From assembly GCF_022427145.1 (NCBI RefSeq), contig NZ_JAKSXN010000044.1, positions 1 to 46,059 on the forward strand: 46,059 nt of DNA, in the 5' to 3' direction. The notes under the pieces are model-generated. The model was not told where the DNA came from and ran no database searches. It was given only the letters and a program-made list of their open reading frames with translations. The position numbers and the translations under genes are program-made. Every line of letters starts with the position of its first letter. The stretch's first letter is position 1. This document shows positions 40,183 through 46,059 of the stretch, one piece after another. The stretch comes from Paenibacillus timonensis. GTDB lineage: Bacteria; Bacillota; Bacilli; Paenibacillales; Paenibacillaceae.

Positions 40183-40845
40183 ATGGCGGGAAGACAATTG
40201 GCCAACAAATGGCTCAAGACCGAGGCGCTTCTAAGCAACGCGGACGTGGCCGCCCACATACCGCAAACCCGATTGTACGGTGCCGATTCGTTAAGAAGCA
40301 TGCTGCATCAGTTCGGCATGGTCGTGATTAAGCCGCTCCGCGGCGGCGGGGGCTACGGCGTGATCAAGGTGACCTATGCCGGAGGCGTTTATGCTTATAC
40401 CTATATGTCGCGGAGACATGGATTCGGAAGCTTTGAGTCGATGTTCCGGGCATTAAATCGCGTGAAGGTTGGACGCAAGTACATGATTCAGCAAGGGATT
40501 CACTTGGCCCGGATCGCCGGTCGGCCGATTGACTACCGGGTGAAGGTCGTGAAGGAGAACGGAGCTTGGGTATACCGCTCGATGGTTGGCCGGTTAGCCC
40601 GTCCCGGGCTGTTCGTGACCAATTTGTGCAAGGGCGGCACGATGCTCAGCGCACGCGAGGGGCTCAGCCGATCATTAAGCCGCAGAGCCGCCGGACGTAA
40701 ACGGAGGGAAATGCGCTCATTGACCAATACGTGCGTGCAAATCCTGGAGACCCGGTTTCCGGGCATTGGACAGCTGGGTTTTGATTATGGCGTAGACCGG
40801 GGCGGCAAGATCTGGATTTTTGAAGTCAATACGCGGCCGCAATAA
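40183..40845 (+). CDS. YheC/YheD-like ATP-grasp protein
   Basis: 220 residues. ATP-grasp landmarks: VVIKPLRGGGGYGVIKV (nucleotide-binding beta-strand and glycine loop, about 47-63), DYRVKVVKENGAW, and the metal-binding end DYGVDRGGKIWIFEVNTRP with the Glu/Asn pair. It corresponds to the C-terminal part of YheC/YheD, spore-associated proteins of about 360-450 residues, so it is a short form. AAAGGGG upstream. Substrate unknown; a spore-coat or late-sporulation role is inference from the family. Confidence 0.75.
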   Translation: MAGRQLANKWLKTEALLSNADVAAHIPQTRLYGADSLRSMLHQFGMVVIKPLRGGGGYGVIKVTYAGGVYAYTYMSRRHGFGSFESMFRALNRVKVGRKYMIQQGIHLARIAGRPIDYRVKVVKENGAWVYRSMVGRLARPGLFVTNLCKGGTMLSAREGLSRSLSRRAAGRKRREMRSLTNTCVQILETRFPGIGQLGFDYGVDRGGKIWIFEVNTRPQ

Positions 40846-40898
40846 GCTCGGAAAGTCGAACAATAAAAAAATTTTTGGAGAAATATGGGAACAAATGT

Positions 40899-41001
40899 CC
40901 TGTGAATAACTTTTGTCCACATTATCCCATTAGTTTTTTCAACGCTTTTCGATAATTACTAACACGTTATTCACAGGATTTCCACAAGCGTTTGTGGATA
41001 A
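40899..41001. promoter_or_regulatory. DnaA-box cluster upstream of sda
   Basis: A perfect consensus box TTATCCACA (minus strand, 40993-41001), a one-mismatch TTATTCACA (40968-40976) and its inverse TGTGAATAA (40901-40909). The last two are part of a 12-bp inverted repeat (40899-40910 and 40966-40977). Weaker TCCACA half-sites lie at about 40916 and 40981. In B. subtilis DnaA binds the sda promoter region and controls it; the layout here fits. Confidence 0.75.
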
Positions 41002-41010
41002 CCGGAGCAC

Positions 41011-41039
41011 TTGTTCTACTAAACTTTTCCTGTTATGAT
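41011..41039 (+). promoter_or_regulatory. sda promoter
   Basis: TTGTTC (41011-41016), a 17-base spacer and TATGAT (41034-41039), ten bases downstream of the consensus DnaA box. Confidence 0.65.
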
Positions 41040-41069
41040 AAGGAAAATACTAGAAAGGATGTGTTATCA

Positions 41070-41213
41070 ATGGCGCTGTTAACGAATGAGTTGCTCCTGG
41101 AATCCTATCAGAAGGCGACCGAACTGCAATTGGATCGGGAGTTTATCGCACTGCTGTTAGCAGAAATCCGCAAACGCGAATTAGAGCTTGCCGCGCCGTC
41201 CGTTCTGCACTGA
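41070..41213 (+). CDS. sda: Sporulation checkpoint inhibitor Sda
   Basis: 47 residues, the length of B. subtilis Sda (46). Sequence TNELLLESYQKATELQLDREFIALLLAEIRKREL matches the Sda helical hairpin ([21 protein letters not shown] in B. subtilis, from memory). Sda binds the dimerisation domain of sporulation histidine kinases such as KinA and blocks phosphorelay start when replication is active or damaged. ATG with AAAGGATG upstream. The DnaA boxes before it couple it to the replication cycle. Confidence 0.9.
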   Translation: MALLTNELLLESYQKATELQLDREFIALLLAEIRKRELELAAPSVLH

Positions 41214-41265
41214 TTGTGGACAACCTGGCTATCCCCCAGTTTAATTATGAAGTTATCCCCAAACA

Positions 41266-41514
41266 TCAAGGCGCCTGCCAGGCGTTGACATGATATATAT
41301 AAGCTTCATGACAATGCGGACATTGCACGACATGTTCGCAGCCGGAAGGAATACGCACGGAGATAGCTGAAGTATATTGGTCAGCGGAGCCGTAAGGGCT
41401 GTAAGGCCCGGCGTAGTCTTCTTTTTTTCCCGCATTCTCCAGAACGTATCCGCAATCGGGGCAGGTGGCGGTCATAGCAGCCAAGCCGTTGCATAACGGG
41501 CATATAAATGGCAA
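41266..41514 (-). CDS. Small zinc-ribbon protein
   Basis: 82 residues. Three CxxC knuckles: CPLCNG (residues 5-10), CPDCGY and CPHCHE, plus a single Cys in SGCEHVV; the central part is Tyr/Gly/Ser-rich. Probably binds one or two zinc ions. TTG start six bases after AAAGGAGAG. The site lies inside a hairpin (41516-41562), so translation may be controlled. No family name. Confidence 0.65.
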   Translation of the reverse strand: MPFICPLCNGLAAMTATCPDCGYVLENAGKKEDYAGPYSPYGSADQYTSAISVRIPSGCEHVVQCPHCHEAYIYHVNAWQAP

Positions 41515-41515
41515 A

Positions 41516-41562
41516 GGGTATCTCTCCTTTACGGCATAATCTTCCGTAAAGTTAAGATACCC
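41516..41562 (-). promoter_or_regulatory. Leader hairpin covering the zinc-ribbon gene's ribosome site
   Basis: Read on the minus strand, GGGTATC and TTTACGG pair with CCGTAAA and GATACCC, two 7-bp stems with symmetric 5-base internal loops. The AAAGGAG site lies in the 3' half of the hairpin. On the plus strand it is followed by TTTTCTTTG, so it may also stop plus-strand transcription coming from sda. Confidence 0.5.
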
Positions 41563-41606
41563 TTTTCTTTGTCAGAACATGTAAAACGCGAAGCGCCTCT
41601 ATATAA

Positions 41607-42605
41607 CTACAGCTTCATGTTGCTGCTGTGTCCCGGAGACAGCTTCGCTTCCGGATCGATGTAGACCTTGGCATTGTTGACCGCTGTCGGCGCTTCGCCA
41701 AATCCTACCGCAATGAGGTCCAATTTGCCGGGATATGTCGTAATGTCACCCGCGGCAAAGATGCCGGGAATCGAGCTTTCCATCCGAGAATCGACGACAA
41801 TGGCGTTGCCTTCGATGTCGAGACCCCATTCAGCGATGGGTCCCAGGGAGGAGACGAACCCAAAATTGACGATAACGTCGTCCACGGCGATCTCTTGGGT
41901 TTCTTTCGTCTTTACGTCTGCCAGTGTGACGCGCTCGATTCGCTCGTCGCCATGCAGCTCCGCGATTTCCGTAGGCGTAATGACCTGCACCCGGGAAGCC
42001 ATCAGTCTCTCAACGCTATGCTCATGCGCCCGGAATTTGTCGCGGCGATGGATCAACGTGACCTGCTCGGCAATCGGCTCCAGCATCAGCGCCCAGTCGA
42101 CAGCGGAATCACCGCCGCCGCTGATCAAAACTTTCTTCCCGCTGAACCGGTTCATGTCACTGACGAAATAGTGCAGATTGGTTTTCTCAAAACGGGAGGC
42201 GTTCTCCTGTTCAAGACGGCGCGGTTCGAAGGCGCCAACTCCCGCGGTAATGATCAAAGCACGCGCATAGTGCACGTCCTTGTCGGTCGTCACCACAAAA
42301 TGGCGATCCTCTTTCTTCTCGATCTGCAGCACCCGTTCCTCCAGACGAATGTCCGGCTCAAACAGCTTTAACTGCTCATTCAAGTTGTTGATCAGCTCCT
42401 GGCCCGTCACTTTAGGAAAGCCGGCCACGTCATAAATATATTTCTCAGGGTAGAGGGCAGCAACTTGACCCCCAAGCTGAGGCATACTTTCGATCAGTTT
42501 GACGGAAGCTTTTCTCATTCCGCCGTAAAATGCGGCAAACATGCCCGCCGGTCCGCCCCCGATAATCAGGAGATCAGTGAATTCGGCGTTGTTTTGGGAT
42601 GACAC
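41607..42605 (-). CDS. Ferredoxin-NADP+ reductase, thioredoxin-reductase-like type (YumC-like)
   Basis: 332 residues. FAD motif [20 protein letters not shown] (about 12-31), NADPH motif [15 protein letters not shown] (about 160-174), [13 protein letters not shown], and the C-terminal [32 protein letters not shown] block. It lacks the CxxC of thioredoxin reductase, placing it in the YumC-type FNR group (homodimer, reduces ferredoxin or flavodoxin). GTG start nine bases after GGAGGT. Divergent from the yumB-like NADH dehydrogenase, with yuiB nearby, as in Bacillus. Confidence 0.88.
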   Translation of the reverse strand: MSSQNNAEFTDLLIIGGGPAGMFAAFYGGMRKASVKLIESMPQLGGQVAALYPEKYIYDVAGFPKVTGQELINNLNEQLKLFEPDIRLEERVLQIEKKEDRHFVVTTDKDVHYARALIITAGVGAFEPRRLEQENASRFEKTNLHYFVSDMNRFSGKKVLISGGGDSAVDWALMLEPIAEQVTLIHRRDKFRAHEHSVERLMASRVQVITPTEIAELHGDERIERVTLADVKTKETQEIAVDDVIVNFGFVSSLGPIAEWGLDIEGNAIVVDSRMESSIPGIFAAGDITTYPGKLDLIAVGFGEAPTAVNNAKVYIDPEAKLSPGHSSNMKL

Positions 42606-42949
42606 GGGCCAAACACCTCCAGATGGTTTCTTTTTCTTTAGCTATAATGTCAATTCTACTTTATTATAATCGTCACACCCCTACTTGCAAAGGTAAGATC
42701 AAAACTGTCGAAAATATGGAAAATAATCCGTTGAAAGTCCTATAGTTACAGGTAAAATAAGACTTGATCTTTTAGGCAAAAGTCGATATCATTCAAATGT
42801 ATGCACTCATATTTGTGACGAAAAAAGTACATTTATGATTATACGACAGAAGGCTTTTGATCATCCTACAAATAAGGGTTAAACTAAGTTGTGACAAATG
42901 TCTCTGATTACATGAAACGGTGGAATATGGTACGAAAGAATGGTTTTTT

Positions 42950-42996
42950 ATGTGTTAATTTTCACATTGCGTTTTTTGGTTTAATTCAAATATAGA
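42950..42996 (+). promoter_or_regulatory. Rex-like operator and promoter of the NADH dehydrogenase gene
   Basis: ATGTGTTAATTTTCACAT (42950-42967) resembles the Rex box TTGTGAA-N4-TTCACAA (10 of 14 fixed positions). It abuts a promoter TTGCGT (42967-42972), 18 bases, TATAGA (42991-42996). Rex represses ndh-type genes at high NAD+/NADH balance in other Firmicutes. The remaining 42606-42949 sequence is AT-rich and without a gene. Confidence 0.4.
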
Positions 42997-43025
42997 GTGT
43001 GCAAAATTGGAAGGAGAACAAATAC

Positions 43026-44219
43026 ATGAGTACCATACCCAAAATTGTAATTCTTGGTGCGGGTTATGGCGGCATTCTTACCGCGCAGCGGCTGCAGAAA
43101 GAGTTGAATTACAATGAAGCGGACGTCACCCTGGTGAATCGGCACGACTATCATTATTTTACGACACATCTGCATATGCCGGCTGCCGGGACAGACTCCA
43201 TCGAACATACCCGAGTGGCGATTTCCAAATTAATTGACGAATTCAAAATCGACCTTGTGAAATCGAACGTACAGGAAATTCGTCTGGCCGACAAGAAGGT
43301 CGTGCTGCAGGACGGAACGCTTTCTTACGATTATCTGATAATCGCGCTGGGCGGCGAGCCGGAATCTTTTGGCATTCCAGGGTTAACGGAATATGCGATG
43401 ACGATCCGCAGCATCAATTCCGTTCGCCTGATCCGTCAGCATATCGAATATCAATTTGCAATGTACAAAATGGACGAAAGCCGGACCGACCGCCTGAACT
43501 TTGTGGTCGGCGGCGCAGGCTTCAGCGGCATCGAGTTCGTGGCCGAGTTGGCCGACCGGATCCCGCAGCTGTGCAAGGAATACGACGTGGATCCGAACTT
43601 CGTGAATGTGTACAATGTTGAAGCTGCGCCAACGGCTTTGCCGGGCTTTGATCCTGAGCTGGTGGAGTACGCGATGGACGTGCTGAAGAAGAAGGGCGTT
43701 CAGTTCAAAATCGGCGTAGCGATCAAGGAATGCACGCCGGATGGTGTTATTTTGGCCACCGGTGAAGAAATTAAGTCGCAAACGGTCGTTTGGACCGGAG
43801 GAATCCGGGGCAACCGTCTGATCGAGGCGGCAGGCTTCGAGACCGCGCGCGGACGGGTGAAAATCGACGATTATTTGCGCGCACCCGGCCATGACAACGT
43901 GTTTATCATTGGAGATAACTCGCTGATGTTCAATCCGGAGGGTCGTCCGTACCCACCAACAGCGCAAATCGCGATGCAGCAAGGAGTAACTTGCGCACAA
44001 AACGTGGTGGCGTCGATCCGCGGCAAGGACCTCAAGAAATTTGTGTTCAGCAACAAAGGAACGGTGGCTTCGCTTGGCAAAGGGGAAGCTGTTGCCAGCG
44101 CATTTGGCAAGAAGTACAAAGGCTGGGTTGCAGCTCAATTGAAGAAGTTGGTCGATATGCGTTATCTCTTCATTATCGGCGGGATTCCGCTCGTACTGAA
44201 AAAAGGAAGATTCTTCTGA
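43026..44219 (+). CDS. ndh: Type II NADH dehydrogenase (NDH-2, YumB-like)
   Basis: 397 residues, single-subunit NADH:menaquinone oxidoreductase at the inner face of the membrane. FAD motif VILGAGYGGILTAQRL (about 7-22), NADH motif FVVGGAGFSGIEFVAEL (about 160-176), the second FAD segment NVFIIGDNSLMF, and the quinone-site AQIAMQQG motif. The C-terminal basic amphipathic end (KYKGWVAAQLKKLVDMRYLF) probably attaches to the membrane. The ATG at 43026 has GGAAGGAG upstream. It works with the menaquinone suggested by mqnE and the UbiD gene. Paralogous to 19012-20073. Confidence 0.9.
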   Translation: MSTIPKIVILGAGYGGILTAQRLQKELNYNEADVTLVNRHDYHYFTTHLHMPAAGTDSIEHTRVAISKLIDEFKIDLVKSNVQEIRLADKKVVLQDGTLSYDYLIIALGGEPESFGIPGLTEYAMTIRSINSVRLIRQHIEYQFAMYKMDESRTDRLNFVVGGAGFSGIEFVAELADRIPQLCKEYDVDPNFVNVYNVEAAPTALPGFDPELVEYAMDVLKKKGVQFKIGVAIKECTPDGVILATGEEIKSQTVVWTGGIRGNRLIEAAGFETARGRVKIDDYLRAPGHDNVFIIGDNSLMFNPEGRPYPPTAQIAMQQGVTCAQNVVASIRGKDLKKFVFSNKGTVASLGKGEAVASAFGKKYKGWVAAQLKKLVDMRYLFIIGGIPLVLKKGRFF

Positions 44220-44220
44220 G

Positions 44221-44472
44221 ATGCGTCATTGCAGCGTACAGGTTCGGGGACTGCTAACACGGGAGGAACTGGATCGCTATAACGCCTTGATGGAAGTGGG
44301 CTCTTATCTGGAATCGCAGCAGCAATACGATTTCGCTTATACGGTCCAGAAGGAAGTTGACCTTCTCATTCTGCCGGCCATCGAACGTTTGAAGGAGAAG
44401 AGCCGTGATCGCGATCGGGCAACGGCGGAGTTCTTGAAATCGCTAGAGGCCGAACAAGAAGGAAAAGAATAG
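44221..44472 (+). CDS. Unknown small protein downstream of ndh
   Basis: 83 residues, beginning one base after the ndh stop, with GGAAG upstream inside that gene; co-transcribed and likely coupled. All-helical and charged (TREELDRYNALMEVGSYLESQQQYDFAYTVQKEVDLLI, then ERLKEKSRDRDRATAEFLKSLEAEQ). No family recognised. A strong bidirectional terminator follows. Confidence 0.65.
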   Translation: MRHCSVQVRGLLTREELDRYNALMEVGSYLESQQQYDFAYTVQKEVDLLILPAIERLKEKSRDRDRATAEFLKSLEAEQEGKE

Positions 44473-44474
44473 AA

Positions 44475-44509
44475 AAGGGTGTGCCGCTCATTGGAGCAGG
44501 CACACCCTT
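44475..44509. terminator. Bidirectional terminator between ndh operon and hemQ
   Basis: AAGGGTGTGCC (44475-44485) pairs with GGCACACCCTT (44499-44509), with an inner GCTC/GAGC stem; T-rich on the plus side and CTTTTCTATT on the minus side. Confidence 0.88.
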
Positions 44510-44524
44510 CTTTAGTTGTGTGAG

Positions 44525-45271
44525 TTACAGCTTTAGCATATCGTCTAACCGTTCGGCATTTAACAGGTTGCCAACATAAAAGGCACCAAATTCGCCATAA
44601 CGCGCGCTGACTTCGTCAAATCGCATTTCATAGACCAGCTTCTTGAACTGCAGCGCGTCATCGGAGAACAAAGTCACGCCCCATTCCCAGTCGTCGAGGC
44701 CGACGGAGCCGGTAATGATTTGCTTCACTTTGCCGGCATAGCTGCGGCCGATCAGGCCGTGGCTACGCATCATCTCGCGACGCTCGTCCATCGACAGCAT
44801 GTACCAGTTATCGTTCAGCTCCCGCTTCTTGTTCATCGGGTAGAAGCAAATATGGTTGGATTTCGGAAGGATCGGCTGCAACCGCGCCATCACCTCGGGG
44901 TTCGCCTTCGGGTCACCGCCGCCGGAAGCAAGATAATTACTTAACTCAACAACGCTGACGTAAGAGTATGCTCTGCTCGTATACTCAGCAAAGGTCGTTT
45001 TGTTGAAGGCCGTTTCCAATGCGTTCAGCTCTTCCAAGCTTTCGCGCAGGTGCATGAACACGATATCGGCTTTCTGGCCGACGATCGAATACACGGCGGT
45101 GCTGCCCGTCTTGGATTCTTCCATCTGGTTCCAATCTTTCAGAAACGTGTGCAGCTCCTCCAGAGCTCCAGCGCGCTCCTCGTCATCCGCCGCTTTCCAG
45201 GCGGTCCAATCGATGGTGCGGAAATCGTGAAGCGCATACCAACCTTCCAAGGTTAGGGTAGCTTCATTCAT
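44525..45271 (-). CDS. hemQ: Coproheme decarboxylase HemQ (chlorite-dismutase family)
   Basis: 248 residues. Family landmarks: [16 protein letters not shown] at the start, [16 protein letters not shown] with the catalytic Tyr region, and [35 protein letters not shown] with the proximal heme His. It converts coproheme III to heme b, the last step of the Gram-positive coproporphyrin-dependent heme pathway. The ATG at 45271 with TAGGAG upstream is preferred over a start 33 bases earlier. Heme made here is used by CtaA among others. Confidence 0.92.
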   Translation of the reverse strand: MNEATLTLEGWYALHDFRTIDWTAWKAADDEERAGALEELHTFLKDWNQMEESKTGSTAVYSIVGQKADIVFMHLRESLEELNALETAFNKTTFAEYTSRAYSYVSVVELSNYLASGGGDPKANPEVMARLQPILPKSNHICFYPMNKKRELNDNWYMLSMDERREMMRSHGLIGRSYAGKVKQIITGSVGLDDWEWGVTLFSDDALQFKKLVYEMRFDEVSARYGEFGAFYVGNLLNAERLDDMLKL

Positions 45272-45477
45272 GTATATCACTCCTAGATAGATTCTGATCC
45301 TCATTCACGAATCGTACATTACGCTTCTTATTGTAGCGCAAGGTGCCTAAACGGGGCAAATCGATTCATCTAATTTTCATGCAAAGTTCATTGCTTCGTT
45401 ACATAATATCTAGTAAACTAACTACTAGCTTGATTTCGTGTGATTTATGTTATAGTTCGAGCGAGCCTCGTGCTCGT

Positions 45478-45684
45478 CCAAAGATGTCTTTTGGAATGAC
45501 CGTTACAATGAAGATTCAAAAAGGCAGGTTAGGAGCACCGAGAAGGTTGGATGAAGCTAGGGACTGAGTAGCGGAGCGTAGTAGTGACTACGTGAGCAAC
45601 GGAAGGCCCGGCTGAATTCAAGATTCGATGTCGAATATGCGATCTTAAATGCTTCGTGATCCAAAGATGCCTTTTTGAATGACC
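45478..45684. ncRNA. Structured intergenic element, possible ncRNA or Paenibacillus-type repeat
   Basis: Two 24-base direct copies starting CCAAAGATG and ending GAATGACC (45478-45501 and 45661-45684, two differences) enclose a segment that can fold: ATTCAAAAAGGCA (about 45513-45525) is the exact complement of TGCCTTTTTGAAT (45668-45680), closing a long domain with inner hairpins CGTAG/CTACG and ATTCG/CGAAT. GGAAGGCCCGGCTGAATTCA inside is, from memory, found repeatedly in Paenibacillus genomes. No open frame. The 45272-45477 part of the gap shows nothing else. Confidence 0.5.
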
Positions 45685-45704
45685 TTTAGAAGGGTGGGGG
45701 AGCG

Positions 45705-45998
45705 ATGGGTTGGCTCATCGTACTGGTGCTGATGGTTTTATTCTTCGTGATGATGTTCGGCATCGGCTTTATTCTGAATATGCTGATGAAAACAACCTGG
45801 TTTCCGGCATACGTTTTCATTATCGTGATTTTACCGATTGTGGTGTACACCCTATGGGATCATGATCGGAGCTTTGGCGCTTACCTAGCGTCGTTCCGGC
45901 TGGTTGATTATTTGACGGCGTTCGCCGGACTGTGCGGGGCGATTCTGAGTGGGTGGACCATCCGCAAACTGCGGTTAGGCGGTTACAAAATGTTCTAG
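45705..45998 (+). CDS. YuiB-like membrane protein
   Basis: 97 residues with three hydrophobic segments (LIVLVLMVLFFVMMFGIGFILNMLM, PAYVFIIVILPIVVYTLW, DYLTAFAGLCGAILSGW). Length, topology and place near yumB/yumC-type genes match B. subtilis YuiB. ATG with AGGGTGGGGGAGCG upstream. Function unknown. The last 61 bases of the window after it hold no recognisable feature. Confidence 0.7.
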   Translation: MGWLIVLVLMVLFFVMMFGIGFILNMLMKTTWFPAYVFIIVILPIVVYTLWDHDRSFGAYLASFRLVDYLTAFAGLCGAILSGWTIRKLRLGGYKMF

Positions 45999-46059
45999 AA
46001 GTTGAACATGCACTTGTAGGAAAATGTTGAAAAGCGCGAGCCTCGTCGAGGGATCACCC

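Noticed and set aside
42606..42949. Possible riboswitch or small RNA in the ndh upstream gap
   Set aside because: Looked for conserved riboswitch cores and stable hairpins with T-runs; only weak AT-rich stems are visible, so nothing is claimed beyond the Rex-like site.

Overview
The window is a chromosomal segment of a spore-forming, moderately GC-rich Firmicute, most likely Paenibacillus or a close relative. The signs are an Sda checkpoint peptide, a SpoVB/MurJ-type flippase, a YheC/D-type ATP-grasp protein, HemQ, strong GGAGG ribosome binding sites, many TTG/GTG starts, and gene pairs that match the Bacillus yutI-yuzB-yutJ-yutM and yumC-yumB-yuiB neighbourhoods. One interruption, an integrated element of about 16.6 kb, takes up the middle third.

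Left part (1-21.4 kb), housekeeping. A truncated secreted protein gene at the edge is followed by a four-gene Mn/Zn-type ABC importer (mntABCD order) behind a promoter that overlaps an MntR-like operator. Then come an SPFH/prohibitin-like membrane protein, a Cof-type HAD phosphatase, a DUF456 protein and a MurJ/SpoVB-family flippase. A four-unit tandem repeat fills the gap before a convergent DUF2515 gene. Next are a thioredoxin-like protein, heme A synthase (ctaA), a UbiD-family decarboxylase and a HEPN-domain protein. A SAM-I riboswitch with its own terminator controls the methionine importer metN-metI-metQ. After an atypical SDR come a NifU-like protein, a YuzB-like protein, a YutJ-like flavoprotein and aminofutalosine synthase (mqnE). 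MqnE and the UbiD homologue together suggest menaquinone synthesis by the futalosine route.

Middle part (21.69-38.35 kb), the integrated element. A 98-bp direct repeat with a single mismatch bounds it. The repeat is the 3' end of an A-type Fe-S carrier gene (yutM/erpA-like). The left copy completes the intact gene; the right copy is a 3' stub still followed by what looks like the original terminator. Inside, in order, are a tyrosine integrase, a Cro/CI-type repressor with two 20-bp operator repeats over a near-consensus rightward promoter, a sigma-like factor, a run of small unrecognised genes, a cold-shock-domain protein, a 1349-residue tape measure protein, a tail-fibre-like protein whose N-terminus reads like a proteasome/HslV-type Ntn hydrolase, a secreted coiled-coil protein, a TerS-like HTH protein and a 0.8-kb non-coding right end. 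I see no capsid, portal, large terminase, tail tube, baseplate or lysis gene. Size and gene order resemble phage-inducible chromosomal islands, but with a tail-length and tail-tip module as cargo. Prophage decay by deletion is the main alternative.

Right part (38.35-46.06 kb), housekeeping again. It holds an AI-2E-family permease, a small membrane protein, a YheC/D-like ATP-grasp protein, sda behind a cluster of DnaA boxes, a zinc-ribbon protein, ferredoxin-NADP reductase (yumC-like), a type II NADH dehydrogenase (yumB-like) behind a Rex-like site, a small unknown protein, hemQ, a structured intergenic repeat, and a YuiB-like membrane protein.
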